64,000 nt of DNA from Phoebastria nigripes (lineage: Eukaryota; Chordata; Aves; Procellariiformes; Diomedeidae): contig JAYKAV010000289.1 in NCBI GenBank assembly GCA_035582835.1, positions 1,511,868-1,575,867 on the forward strand. The letters are read 5' to 3'. Positions within the stretch are counted from its first letter, which is position 1. Each line of letters starts with the position of its first letter. The notes under the pieces were generated by a model that did not search any database, was not told the DNA's origin, and saw nothing but the letters and a program-made list of their open reading frames with translations. Of this stretch, positions 49,107 to 61,804 are shown one piece after another. Both the position numbers and the translations under genes were made by a program.

Positions 49107-50824
49107 TGTGCAGTCAACTGAAAATACAAAGAAATATAGAGCATTCGTGTTGTTTATACCCCCTACTACTCCACCATTAAAACTGAAGGTAGGAGTAAAA
49201 TGATGTGTGTCTTTGTGTAAGAGGGATGACAAGCCCGTAAGATAGGCTCCCCAGAAACACAGCCATCACCCCCGGCAGAGTCAGTGCAGGAGAGAGGCAG
49301 GGAGAGAGGCTTGAAAGCTGGACATGCCAGCAAACACACTGCCTTTCTCCCTGCCTGTACAAGAGAAGAATTCAGTAATGCTTCATCTCTAGGGTCTTTA
49401 GTGGAAACAAAGGCTCGTCAAGGCATGATACGGCTTTGCTGAATGTGTTCTTTGCTGTAGCTTCACAGAGGCACTGTTGGAGGCATCCAGGATCANCCAC
49501 CCTGAACTGTGGGTCTTTTGGGCATGTTGATCCCTGAGCAGCCGACTGGTCCAGAAGGGATTTCATGCCTTGCTCTCTATCAAGGAATAAATGTAATTTC
49601 TTTTGGGTGCATGTTAGAGCGGCATGGGTGGTTTGGAAGAAATAGGAAAGAGACCGTGGAACTTGCTCGCATCTCCCAAGACTCCTTTCAGAACATTTCT
49701 GGTGTGTTTTCCAGCTATGCGTAAGCTGAGATCATTTTTATTAGAGATTAAGCCAGGCTAACAAGTTTTATATCTCAATCTCCTCAATCTCTCTGCTCTT
49801 CTGCTGTGATTGCCCTTGGGGGATCATTCTCTGATGATATTTTCCAGACCTTCTTGGATCAGTGTTCAGGGCCTGACACNGCCACAGATCTCCTCTACAG
49901 CACTGCCCCTCAGCCACCGCCAGCTGAGAAAGCACCTTCCTTAGAAAGCTGCAGGGCAAAGAAGACAGAAAGTCAGCTCTCTCCATCACAGTGTGGTCCC
50001 ACAGCAGAAGGGNCTGGTGGAGGAGGTAGTGCCTGAGTGGGAGATAGCCTTCTGCCCTTCCTCCTAGCTGAGGTCAGACTGAGCACGCTGGCAAGCATCT
50101 CTGGGAAACGATCTTCCCCTGTCCCTGCTGTAATAGTTTGTAGCTGAAAAGAACATCACGTTCCCAGGATTGACAATCCAGGAGCTTTAGTCAGTGCTAA
50201 ATTCACTTTAATAATAATCCTCAATGAATCAGGTGGGAAATATTTCACAAGCTTAAACCACCAAAGAATCTGCAGGATTCTCTTAAATGGAAACCCATGA
50301 AAGTGAGCATTGCCAATTTATTCTGAGGGGGGACTGGGAAAGAGACAGCAGCAATTTTATAACGTTGCAAAGCTGTGGCTTTGTAGTGGAGGGAAACATT
50401 ATAACATTCATGAGCAAGGTCCTGTTCATTTTCTTTTTCTCCACTTTAATACTGCAATCTTTTTTACCAATTGAAGGAAGAACTAGAGGCCAGCATCCCA
50501 TCTGCCTCTGCTGAATGTTAAGCTGATGTATGCAAAATGGGAGCTAGCTGGAAACCCAGTGGACTTACATGGGATACAGAGCCACAGCAAAGGCACATAT
50601 GCTGCAGCTCCAACTATGTCATTTTACTGCTATATGTAAAACACCATCTGTGGTGCAGAGACCTCTGCTATGAGGGAGATGCACATTCAACCCAGAAAAT
50701 TGTCAACTGAAGTGCTATAAAGTTCTCTATAAGTGTCTTCATCACTCATTGCTTGAGAAAAGCACCTAATATCATGGAATGCTGTAGCAAGAACTAACGT
50801 AGATGTAGCAAGCCAAAACCAACA

Positions 50825-50950
50825 CTGGTGTAAATGGCTGCAGCTTGACTGCCTTTAGTAGTGAAGTGGGTCCAGGTTCCATGGATCTCACAGATGAAAA
50901 GGGGTGTAACTCCGCTGAATTTACTGGTGCCTCAGTGCAACACCATTCAC
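50825..50950 (+). repeat. Possible palindromic-repeat relic
   Basis: 'ctggtgtaaatggctgcag' at the left and 'ggtgtaactccgctgaattt' with 'actggtg' further on recall segments of the sauropsid palindromic repeat ('ctggtgtaaatc', 'ggtgtaactc'). Heavily decayed; the call is tentative. Confidence 0.3.
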
Positions 50951-51577
50951 AAATGCAGTGAGGGGGCTGGCATGTGTTTTCCACATGATTTAATTTAGGC
51001 CATAATCTTTTGCTTAAAGACAAATTTTATGTAAAACAGGAGGCCAGGGGTGCCAGCCTTGTATCCTCCCCTAGCAGGGCTGTGTAATTCTGCAAGGTCA
51101 TGTGGAGTTAGTCCCTTAAACTTCACCTTCATGTCTTTCTCCAGACAGAAACAGCTTGAAGGTGCAGGCTGTCTCCCACACACAGGGACCAGCAACTCCA
51201 AAGACATTAACAACCTATTACTGTGAAAGTTTGGCTTGCAAGGAGAAAGGTAAAAAGCTGTGCTTTCCTGAGATGTGCAATACCACTTGTTGCCACGAAG
51301 TGACCTGATGCAATGTCAGTGAGCTTAGGAGGTGCTAGGTACAAAATGGATACCACGCACACTGCTGCAACTCCATGGTCAGACCTGGTGTACAAAGATG
51401 AAATCAGTGTTGCTTCTTGCTCCTCAGACTCAAAGAGCTCATTAGAATTATTTCCTGATGGAGCAAGAAGGAAGGGGGGGGGAAAAAAAAAATCCATTCC
51501 CTTCAGGTCCCTGTAACAGTGGCTGAAAAATACCAGCTTTTACCATTGAATGCCTTGTGTGTGCAATGCTGGACTCC

Positions 51578-51945
51578 CCCCGCTANGCGGCTCTCCCCTT
51601 TCCCAAGGCCTGGCAGCTGGGAGCTGGCAGCGAGGTGCTGTGCCATCGCCAGCGGGAGGGCTCATGCCAAGTAAGTGGCTCATTAGCGGTTGCAGCAGTG
51701 GGGAGCTTGCTGTTTATTTGCTTTGCTCTTGCCTGTAGATTGGGCTTGCTGTTGAGCTTGGCGCTCGTAAAAGCAGCGGGAAGTTTTGAGACGTTTGCGT
51801 CTCACCAGCAGGCAGCGGCTCATCCATCATAGCAGTGGAGAGCTCTTGGGCGGTGGTGCAACCACAGCCAGGGGAAAAAAGGGCCAGGGAAAGCGGGGAG
51901 CTGGCAGGCAGCTTGCACCCATGTCGGGATCGCAATGGTAGAGCA
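51578..51945 (+). promoter_or_regulatory. CpG-rich patch with a splice donor, possible promoter/first exon
   Basis: By eye this interval holds about 16 CpG dinucleotides in roughly 365 bases and is clearly GC-richer than its AT-rich surroundings. A consensus donor gccaa|gtaagt lies at 51671, so a first exon ending at 51670 on the + strand is conceivable. No TATA-like box is evident at a fixed distance. The alternative is a decayed GC-rich segment without function. No coding product can be named. Confidence 0.28.
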
Positions 51946-53149
51946 GAGAAGAAAAGAAGGGGGAAGATGCTTTTTCCTCCCAGTAGTTGCACCTGTGTTT
52001 ATTGAGTTTCATCACTGCAATTGGTAGAAATGAGGAAAAGACAGATACCAGCACAGGGTTCAGAGGGAATATGAATACTGAGGCTTGGCCTTTTTATATA
52101 GGGACATTTGAAATGTGTGCTATGTAGTATGATTTACTGCTGGAAGGATCTAGAAAGACCAAGCTAACTTGGGCTTGGACTCAACCTCTAACTATTAAAG
52201 ACCTTCAGGGCTCCAGGACGAGTGGGTGTGCGTTAGATCTTGTTGTAAAAATCACATAGGTACCTTTGATGGAGGAAGCTCAAGGTACAAAACTAGAAGA
52301 GCTTAGAAGGAGGGAAGAGTCCCATAAATGCAGGATGGGGGACACAGGAGAGGGAGATGGAGGACAGTGCAGACAGGACTCCTCGTGGTGGCAGGGTCTG
52401 TTCACAGCTGAGTTCCAGCGTGGTTGCTCAGTGCATGTTAAGGTACTCGTTGCTCCTCCTGCCTCAGTTCTGGACCAATTCCTGTACTGCACCTCTGTAC
52501 CTGGAGCTCCTTCCCCACCCAGGGCTGAAGCCTGTACTCAAGTTAAGCAAAAGGAGTATATTCACTGAGGTAAATGGATGTGCTGCAGATTAAAGAGAAG
52601 CTTTTCTGCAAAAGTGCACAACTCNGTTGCCTCACTTCCTCTCTGAAGTGCACAAATTTTGACCTTTGCTGGGAAGGCTGCTGCCACTTCATCATTATTA
52701 AAATACATAGACAAATGACCCTGAGTTTGCAGCCTCTTCCATTTTCTCCACTGTGGGTTTCCTATCTTCTCTCTCCTCATCTGTATCGCAGTCTCCAAAG
52801 GACAGGGACTGTACTCTTTCTCGTCTCTCAGTAGCATGGAGTGAACCACCAGAGCCAAGCCTATAATCAAATCGTAATAATNCTCCCTAACTGTAACTAG
52901 ACTCCATTTGTTCCTGCAGAAGCCACAGCACTGCGAGGCATGGGGGCTAGCAGGGTGAAAAATACTCCGCCGTGCTAGCTTGCCAAGCCCAGGGAATAGA
53001 CCCCAGAACACACAAATTCACACTCTCATTTATTACGGAGTATTAAGACAGCAACTAGAGATGCTGTTCCTGATCAGAGTACACAAAATGTTCACAGTTC
53101 CTCCCACAAAAAATTTACAATGAATGTACGATCAAAAGGGAAGAATTGT

Positions 53150-53272
53150 TCCTCTGTTTAACACAGGAGGAATTGAAGTCCTGAATACTGTAAAGGAAGC
53201 TGGCTGCAGAATCAGGGGTTAAACTCACTACTTTCAAGCTCCAGCACAGTGACTTTTCTACAACACTCTCCC
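53150..53272 (-). repeat. MIR-family SINE relic, minus strand
   Basis: 'ggaagctggctgcagaatca' then 'ggggttaaactcactact' and 'agctccagcacagtgac' followed by 'ttttctacaaca' follow the reverse complement of the MIR 5' half ('ggaagtctgtggcagagcag', 'ggattgaacccaggtct', 'cccagcccagtgctctaac'). Strong decay; the ends are approximate. Confidence 0.55.
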
Positions 53273-55611
53273 AAGCACGTGATATGAGGACAGTTATGAG
53301 ACAAAAAATGCCATTCTTATTCTTTTCCATTGCATTTTTGCGCTGCCTGCCACCACNGTCCTCGGGGAAGAAAGGGCATTTTGTGCAGTGAATATACCCA
53401 GAAGGTAACTTAGGCTGAAATCAAAATGTTTTGGTCCTTCTGCACTGGAATACAGAATAACTCAAACTTCTTTCCTTGTTTCTTGCTAGTGGAGCCAAGT
53501 GCTGCCATTTGAACTGGAAATGTAGCATGGTTACAACGTGGAAACCCTCCTGCCATCTGCTGCATCTTGAGTCAATGTAAACCACAGCAGGGTTAACTCA
53601 GACCATAAAACATGAAAGTATTGCTACATTCATCTCCTGATGGGCAATGTGGCACATGGACTGAACCCATTCCTTGATCACCGGCTTATTTTATGTGATC
53701 AAGCATTTTTTTCCCCCTATACATTTTGCAAACCATTTATAGCTTGCATCCTCATTCTCACAAGCTTTAACCTGAAGCTAAAATTTAGCATGAATTAATG
53801 CAGTAAATGCTAGGATAGTCCTTTACCTAATGCTGGGGGAATACACAGCAGCCTGATTTCTCCTCAGTGGAGGGTAGGGGTCAGTTAAGTTTTGCCCAGC
53901 TTTTATTTTGATCCCTTGTATAAAGGCACTTTTACAAGGTTTGAGGGCAGCGTTTCAGTGACTGTCACAGTAATATTCAACACTTTATGAACATTTCGGT
54001 TTGAGCAATGGAAAGCATGCAGTCTAAGAGGGAGACATATGCCAATCCTGGTTTGTGCTTGCCTTGTGCTTGTTGACAACTCATTGGTCACCGCTCTAAG
54101 TAAATGCCATGCATGGAAATGTAGCAGTTTTAAGGTGTTTTAATGCATCTATAGCATGTACCTAGAAAAGTCATGAAAGATAGATAGGTAGAGTCCCTTG
54201 GCACCACCTCTAATTTGTGTGTTTGTGACTTTAATCCTTAGCTCGATGGTGTTTTAATTGACAGAATGTAAATTCCTTTTTGTGCTAATCCTTCTGGCGC
54301 ATGGAGATGTGGACAGATGCTCTCAGTTCACAGACAGCGAGTGGGAATAGGCAGGAGCGGCTGGCACTGCGGTAGTATTTAAACAAATATTCCCTGATAA
54401 TCTTTTTTGGTGTGCTTCACCTCGTGCTATCCCTCTGAAGTTTGCTGACATTGTGTCTGTCTCTCTTTCCAGAACTGCTGCAACAGAGCTGTAACTATTT
54501 TTTTTTTCCCCTGGGCCTTTTGAGGTACTCCCAGCGAGGCACTCGAGCCTGGTAAACACAGGAAAAAAAGCTGAATGTATTTGTGAAAAAATGAAGAAGC
54601 CATATCTGACTTTTCACTGAAGAATGAACTCTCTTTTCCAGCAGCTTTTAGCTGAGAAAAATGATTCCCTGCATTTCTTTTCCATTGGGATGAGAATACC
54701 TGCCCCTACAGCTTTATACTGCAGGAGGATGCTCCGTTAAGAAAGGGACAGGCAACACAGAGCCCTGCAGCTGTAAAGAGGAAGGCATCAACAGCCAGAC
54801 TCCCTCCAACCTCCCTCCAGCTCTGCGTACAGACACATCCTCTGGTAATTTAGATTCAGATTAACTTGGTGACCCACCAGTGCTTTCAATGTTTGCAAAA
54901 CCAGTGGAGATCTTATAAGGGAAGGAGTTCTCAGGAGACATGTGGAGCTTAGTGTACCAGCCCTTGCTGTGCTCCTGGACCAGCTGAACCAGCATCTGGA
55001 GACATGCCTAAAAATGGAATAATCTTTAACAAACCATTTAAAAAAAAAAAATTAGGCAGGCTTTGCAAGGCTGCAGGAAGAGCGGTGTTCAGATTATTTT
55101 CAAATTTAATGTCATTTGCAGTAGTTTGGTCTACCCAGCTTGTGTAAGCACATTTCCTTCTAAAACCAGTTTTTCCTTTTTGGACTTACTCCTAATAACT
55201 GAAATCCTGACCGTTTTAGTTACTTGTCATACCAGAAGGTCCCCCACTGAGTACAATCAAAGTTTTGGTGCAGAGAGAAATGAATAGCATCTGGGAAAGA
55301 ATTTCACCTAATGATATAGGAGTTAATGGGTTTTTGTTTAAATATCTTAGTTTTTACCAGTTTGGGGATATGAATAGTATTTTGAAGACATTCAGACAGT
55401 TAAATGGTGATATTTCCACCTCACCTGTTCTGCCCAATCTCTTTTTTTTTTTCTCCCAGCCAGACATTGCCCACGCTGGGGAAGCCAGAGCAAAGCCAGG
55501 CAAACTCCAAAACAATTGGTTTCTTCCCAGCATTGCTGTTCCTGCTACACATGATTAGATTTCTCTAAAATCCCTTGAACTGTTTTTTCCCAGATAGTTG
55601 CAATATCTGTG

Positions 55612-55705
55612 ACACCGCACCAAAAGATGGGGGCTCGGGAGCAGTCGGCAGCGAGGGGCAGAGGGGCTGCTCGCCGAGGATGCGCTGCGGTGCTGCACGC
55701 TGGCT
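55612..55705. promoter_or_regulatory. Small CpG cluster
   Basis: About nine CpGs in under 100 bases, including 'ctcgggagcagtcggcagcg' and 'tgctcgccgaggatgcgctg', in otherwise CpG-poor DNA. Too short for a standard CpG island and with no linked exon boundary. Possibly regulatory, possibly chance. Confidence 0.2.
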
Positions 55706-58325
55706 GCAGCCTCTGCTCTGACCTCCCAGAGCTTGCATGCTCAGTGATAGAGAAGGACAACTACAACTTGCATGTCCTTTCTCTTTATTTCTGCTTGATT
55801 TACTTGCCCTAGATTTAAAACTTTGACTACTTCTCAAGTTGCTGCTGAAAAACAAGTTCCATATGTATTACCCTTCATCTGCATTAGACACAGAATAAAA
55901 AAGAAACTTTTCTGTCCTAAGCTGCGTCATCTGAATTAACTTGCAGAGTGCCTGACTGGAAACACAGAGTTTGTGCAGGTCCCTTCTCTTTCTCTCTCTC
56001 TGAAACACCATTTTAACTCTCTGAGATGCTGCTGGGTACCAATGAAGACAGGACACCAGTGCCATCACACCTCTTTTCAGGGATCTGTGGGAGCCAATCA
56101 ACTGAAAATCCTCTTTCACTATGTTGTGAAAGAAAGACCTGAACTTCCAAGCATGAAACTGAAAAGTGAAAGTCAAACAAGCTCCAGTGAGGATTTATTT
56201 CCTCTAATACAATCACTCAGGGATCAGAGGGTTTGTCCGTTATTTCTTTAGCTGCCTTCAGCCAAGCTCTACGCCTTTCCTCATCTTTAAATATGTCATT
56301 GCTGTGTGCATCCTGGTATCCTCTGTGCTTCTGGGCTGAAGTACCATTTCGGAGCCTGCACCAAATCCTCAGGTGTGCCCTCTCTAATTTCCTTGGGGTA
56401 GTATTTTCCCATGGTAGCTGGCAGGTGATGTTTGTACTTTCTAGCCCTCTGCAGCCTCTCGCAGCTGGAGCTGTGTCTACCTGTGCTTGCTGGATTAGCG
56501 ATGGGAGAGAATATAATGGCACATTGACCTCAGAGGGATCGAGGAGTGCAGCAGGAGAAAGGCAGTGGGTTGATGGAGTAGAGCACCCATGAGCACCTCT
56601 GATGGGTGGGCTCTACCTGCCTTAAGATGGACGTGTCTGTCTCTGCCTTCTGCTTGTGCAAACAGAATGGGGACCTTTATACAACATAGTGTTCTGTCTG
56701 CCTCATTAATATCGCCTGCTGCCCTGCTTACAGTGACAGAGATTGTCACTCTCAGCACAAACACAGGCATTTTTGACAGAAAGGCATAATTTCTATTTAG
56801 ATACACTCAGCAAGTCTCAGGGAGCCTGGTATTTACCACTTTTATGAGGTTCAAAACTGTCCATAATCAGGCCAATGAACCATCAGTCTCATGGTACAAA
56901 ATCTTCTTAAATATAACTCAGTTCTCATCTGTGTGTGGTCTAGGGAAATTTCCTTAAAGAGCCATTTGAGTGACCCCCTGCTTTTTTCCCAATCGTCAGA
57001 CAGCAGGAGTCTGAGCAGACAAGTGAGATTAATAGCACCGGTTAGAGACAGATCAGGTGTAGTACAAGTTAGAGAGATGGAAATTTCACACCCCTGAAAC
57101 TCAATCCAAAGTTGGCATGACTTCTGCAATTCCAGCCTTCCATGCAGCACTTTTCAGGCACATTACTTTTGATGTGTAACAACTTCAGGTTTTTTAGTTC
57201 GGTATCCTCATGTTGCCTTTCCTACGTACCTTTCCCATGTACCTTTCCCTTGGCATCTGCAAAACCCATCTGCTATTCTGATCCCAAGCCACTCCCAGTC
57301 AAAGACTGACGAAGGAATTGAAGAGTTGTCTAATTTCAGGAAGAAGAGATGGACCCATGAGGCCATGCTGACATTGCAAAGTTTTGAATGCAGGAAATAA
57401 CATGCTCTTCTTCCCACAAAGCAGTCTTTGAAACATGCATTTCCTCCCTGAATTAGGAGACTTCTGCTGCTGACCTTATGGGAGTTCAAGTACCTTCACT
57501 TTTCTGAACATTTCTTTGGCATGGCCATGCAAGGTGCAAAGTCCAAACTAGGCTTGTTTGTATTGGCAAGTCCACCAGCTTAGCAGTACACTGAATCCTG
57601 ATTAGAGCTCTACAAGAAAGCTTCTGGTTTGTATCTTGAATTGTCCAGTCAATAAAGCAATATATTTCACATTCAGGTCAAACAGAAACATTTTATTCAA
57701 GCCTAGAAGACCTTCTGTTTCACTCGCAGTTATTCAAGGATGCATTATGCAGGCTTATTACATAATATTTGTAAATTTTTCCTCTTGGGACTACACTTTT
57801 TGACCAATTTACAATTTCTGAAAACATTCACCAGCCTGTATTCACACTCACCAACTGTGTCTGCATTCAGCAAAGCCTAGGGCAGACAGACACTATGAGC
57901 AAAGTCTGATGGACAAGTTTTGAGAGCAGTAGTTCAATATCTCATTTGACCCCACATATACTGTTCAGTTCTCCAGTTTACTGTTCACAGTATTAATAGC
58001 AAAGGGAAACTCTGGAGGGAAATGTCGTGGAAGTTGCCCTATGTCCTAGTTGCAATGAAAAGCTCCCTGCCTAACACCCTGAAAGGTAACTGTAATATAT
58101 GAAGAGTGATTTAGTTTCTCAATGTTTATTGGACCAAGTACTGCTGAAGATAAACCCACACTGATCATGGACTTTACAACATGGGTTTATTTGTATCGTT
58201 TCGGGAGACGTCAATGGCTTTTGCATTTTCATTTCCTAATGATAAATTACCTGAAATCATTCCTCTCAGAACAGATTCCTACAGCTTTGGCTCCTGCTAG
58301 GATGTTTCATTTTATATTGAAATGA

Positions 58326-58657
58326 TCAATGATCTGGTTGTAGCGAGGTGGTATCGGTCTCTTCTCCCAAGTAACAAGCAATAGGACAAGAGGAAATGGC
58401 CTCAAGTTGCGCCAGGGGAGGTTTAGACTGGATATTAGGAAAAATTTCTTCACCAAAAGGGTTGTCAAGCACTGGAACAGGCTGCCCAGGGAAGTGGTTG
58501 AGTCACCATCCCTGGAGGTATTTAAAAGACGTGTAAATGTGGTGCTTAGGGACATGGTTTAGTGGTGGACTTGGCAGTGCTAGGTTAACNGTTGGACTTG
58601 ATGATCTTAAAGGTCTTTTCCAACCTAAACGATTCTATGGTTCTATGATTCTATGAA
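58326..58657 (+). mobile_element. CR1 LINE, 5'-truncated, well preserved
   Basis: A + strand CR1 3' end of about 330 bases. It starts abruptly inside the end of the reverse-transcriptase reading frame ('ggtctcttctcccaagtaac', 'ggcctcaagttgcgccaggg'), continues with 'gctgcccagggaagtggttg' and 'catccctggaggtatttaaa', and closes with 'ttggacttgatgatcttaaa', 'ggtcttttccaacctaaacg' and three imperfect tail octamers. The preserved motifs and clean tail suggest a fairly young insertion compared with 12644-12738. Severe 5' truncation is normal for CR1 and leaves no functional protein. A single N at 58590 falls in the 3' untranslated region. Confidence 0.95.
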
Positions 58658-58659
58658 AA

Positions 58660-61390
58660 TTGCCATAGAAAATTTCCTTGAGCCATTAGTATGTCAGGAC
58701 AGAGTTTATTATCACTCGCAGTCCCAGCGTATTTGAGCTGTGTGAAAGGTTTTGTAAATAATATGACACGGGCAGGAACTCATTTGATGCTGTGATAGGT
58801 GGTGAATATTCCTAGCCAGGCAGGCAGGGTGAAATAAAGTAGCAAGAAGCGTAACCTTTTGTAGTAAGAGGCTTTCTCACTCTTTAATATATATTGGTAA
58901 TTAATTAGAAATTTTAGTGGAGGAAACAGGATTTCAGTGGCTGATAATGGCACAACATGTTGTCTTGTCTACATGTTATTATAACNGTTTGTTGTTCATA
59001 TACATCTATAATGAACTAGAAGATGGCTTCTGCATACGGTCTCTTAAATTCTGTTTCAGGTCCTGCTACAAGTATATTTTTTGAGAGTGTATGAAAATTG
59101 CTGTTCAACACATTTCAAAGTGGAAGGTCGATCAATAGTTATCCCAATCCACAACCAAAGGCAGTATTACCTCTTTGATCACTTTGGTGAATTAGAGAGT
59201 TGACCTGCTCTGCCTGCCAGTTTTCCCAAGTATATTTCAAGAACATTTATTAAATATCAGGATACTTATAGTTAGGAAACTCACGATCAGTTTAAATGTG
59301 TTTGTTTCAACCATGGTCCCCTTAAATCTGGTGGTTGCTCCAAACCCCACTCTTGCAATAATCTGCATAAGGGCTACTCCATGCTTTATTGAATGGAAAA
59401 TGAGAGGTGCTGTCTGACAGTGCCTTCCTTATAGTTAACAAATTTGTGTGAACATTGAAAACCAAGTCTGTATTGTCCTAAAACTCATACTCAGCTCTCA
59501 TTAAAAGCAGGCTAAATCCATTCGTCTTTTAGCTTTCAGGTGTATGTAGCAGAAGAAAATTAATTTAAAAATATCCACGGTTTGCCCAAGTGTCATTATC
59601 TCGGTGTCTAATCATAGTTCTTAATTTACATATGAGGAAATTGACACATGAAGAGGTAAATTTTCTCATTATCAAATGAATATCTAAGTTAGGCTGTAGC
59701 TATTGATTGCCAGTTTTAACCTTGATGTGTCATGTGTCGAGTTTCTCCTCTGTGTAAATGTGTGTAGGATCAGGGATTAGCCACTGCTCACAAAGGGGCT
59801 ACGAGGCTACTGATTTCGTCAGGTCCACGCCGCTGAATCTGTGGGAAAGATGCTTTCAGCTTGGTGTTGTTTCTAAGCTGTTTATTTCAGGTCTTACATG
59901 CTCACTATTTGTGGTGCGTACCTCTCAGGCCATTCCTCTTGGGCAGTTAGTTGTTCCAATTATTTTTAAAGAAATTTTGTGCACAGCTCAGTTCTGTATC
60001 CTTTCCTCTGCTCAGGGGTCTCTTGACACTTCCTAGTGGTTTCAGCATTAGTTTATATGCAGACAGAGTACAGATCTAGCCCTCCTTCCCTAGGTTTTTG
60101 GCTGATTTTTTTGTCAGTGTATTTGTCATAGCCCAAGTGGTGTTTCCAACTGGATGCTGCTAATCGTTTACTATTCAGCACAGCTAAGAATGAGATTTTA
60201 TTTTTAGGTTCTGTCACTCTGTGTCTTTCCATTTTAAGATAAATCCATCTCTGTTGTCTCCTGTTTCTGAGCTACAAAAATCTGGGTTTCATTTCCAGCT
60301 CCAAACTGTTATTTCATTCATGTATTAACTTAGTCATTAAGATCTCTTGCTTTTATTTATCAGACATTTCCAGAAGTTGTTTTAATTTCACTGAGCCCCA
60401 GCAGAACCTCTGGCACACGCTGGCTCCGTCGCAGCCCTCACATTACAAGACGACTGCTGATTGTTGACTGTATTACTTTATTGCCTACAAATAATCTTTA
60501 TTTAGATCCAGAATGGTGATCTTAATGCATTCAATAGGACCAGTTTATCTCAGGAAAACTGAGGCATTTAGTGCTGGAGTGTGTGGACAAGACACACTTT
60601 TGTTGATGCTGGGAGGGAAGGGATGGGAGGAAGCATTCTTTTACTTCCATCTTTCTACCAACCTAAAATCTCCCCAGTAGAAATTGTCTCTTCTGTCTTG
60701 ATTACCATCCAAATGTTTCTCAGGAGGGTAAGCAAAGGGCTGGAGAGTTTCAGTATAAACCAATCTTTTTTAGACATTTTTTTCCTCTCCAGACCTCAGT
60801 TCTGGAAATTATTATGATTAATAATGTAGCAGCATGCATTTTTTGGACTGATCTTTTCCCTAGTGATGCTGCAGGCAAGATTTAGACAAAACAACGAAGA
60901 AGAACAATAAAACAAGAGGGGCGTGTTGGACCACACCAGCCACAGTGATGGGAAACTGTGAGAGAAGTTTGATTTCTTGGGTGTCTCAAATGAAGGCTGC
61001 AGAAGAGGTCAGACAGGTGGAGCCAGAAAGAAGAAAAAGAGATCTCATGGAGCCAGACAATAGCGGATGGGTCACTGAAAGCTTTGTCAATATTTGCAAG
61101 TTTGGCCTTAGCTTCAGATTTATTGAAGAGCCCAGATCACTCAAGCTGCACCTGATTGTACAGTGGGCAGCTGTACGCAGCTTTATGTGGTATGGTGAAG
61201 CTTGTTCTGCTACTTGTAATAGCTTTTCTAACATGACTGAAAAGCTTTTCTCCTTGTTGCCATTCTCTTTTTGTATTTTATTTTTATTGTATTTCATGGA
61301 GGGGGGACTATCCTTATCTTGTACCATTCTAACGTTGTCATGGGAAACCGGTTTCAAAAAGGCAATTTCTCTCCTTCTCTTTCCCTCTTT
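58660..61390. other. Unique noncoding DNA, one MIR relic
   Basis: AT-rich sequence without a recognisable gene up to the exon-like interval at 61398. A 192-codon open stretch starts at 60945 and overlaps a 150-codon one on the other strand; neither has a known domain. Confidence 0.55.
59621..59690 (-). repeat. Possible MIR relic, minus strand
   Basis: 'ttaatttacatatgaggaaa' followed by 'ttgacacatgaagaggtaaa' matches the reversed MIR segment 'cattttacagatgaggaaac' plus 'tgaggcacagagaggttaa' with several differences. The continuation is poor. Confidence 0.45.
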
Positions 61391-61397
61391 CCCGCAG

Positions 61398-61505
61398 ATG
61401 CAAGTGTATCTACACAGCCTGTGCCCTCCTCTCTGCACCTGCAGCTCTGCCAGGAGAGCAAATCGATTAGACGCAGCCAGAGCAACCTGTATCTGCCCAG
61501 CAGTT
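61398..61505 (+). other. Exon-like interval, 108 nt (best coding candidate)
   Basis: A very strong acceptor (ctctttccctctttcccgca plus g, ending 61397, with pyrimidines extending to about 61366) and a donor cagtt|gtaagg (from 61506) enclose 108 bases. With two bases completing a split first codon, one frame reads ASVSTQPVPSSLHLQLC, continues with ESKSIRRSQSNLYLPSS, and ends one base into the next codon. The exon is therefore symmetric (phase 1-1), as expected for a skippable cassette exon. The peptide is rich in Ser/Gln/Pro with a basic RRSQSNL segment, like a disordered linker that could be phosphorylated. A second frame is open too; the third has a stop. I cannot name the protein. Confidence 0.35.
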
Positions 61506-61804
61506 GTAAGGGAAACAAAATGATCCCATCTGAAACATACAGAAAGCTAGTTGTTTATTTGACTGTTTCTGTGTTCTGCTGAGAAATTGTATGGCTTAAT
61601 GCAGCTGTCGCAAATATTTAGGACCTCAGACCCTTTATGGTCCCCAGTGTTTCTCAAGGGTCAAACTTTTAAATGAAAATAATTTATAGATGACACTTTT
61701 CCTTCAGCAGGCGACTTACTGCAGCCTTGTGAGTTACAGGTTGTCCAATTCCCAGCCTGGGAACTGTCAGCACAGACAGTAAAGAACTGATCCGGGTGTC
61801 ATAA

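Larger units (their letters stand above)
45255..51575. other. Unique noncoding DNA with two hairpins
   Basis: Unique sequence with perfect short hairpins at 45846-45868 and 49079-49106, a double GATA motif at 46096-46110, a C10T10 homopolymer pair at 48531-48550 and possible repeat relics near 50825-50950. The ORFs at 46662-47042 and around 48000-48450 show no domain and contain undetermined bases or overlap on both strands. Confidence 0.6.
51950..58320. other. Unique noncoding DNA with one MIR relic
   Basis: No gene is seen. Overlapping open stretches of 100-149 codons (52562-53011 minus, 56217-56522 minus, 56233-56592 plus) have no recognisable domains. A second small CpG cluster lies at 55612-55705. 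57500-58320 holds nothing recognised. Confidence 0.6.

Noticed and set aside
52562..53011. 149-codon minus strand frame
   Set aside because: Two undetermined residues, no domain, and overlapping open frames on the other strand.
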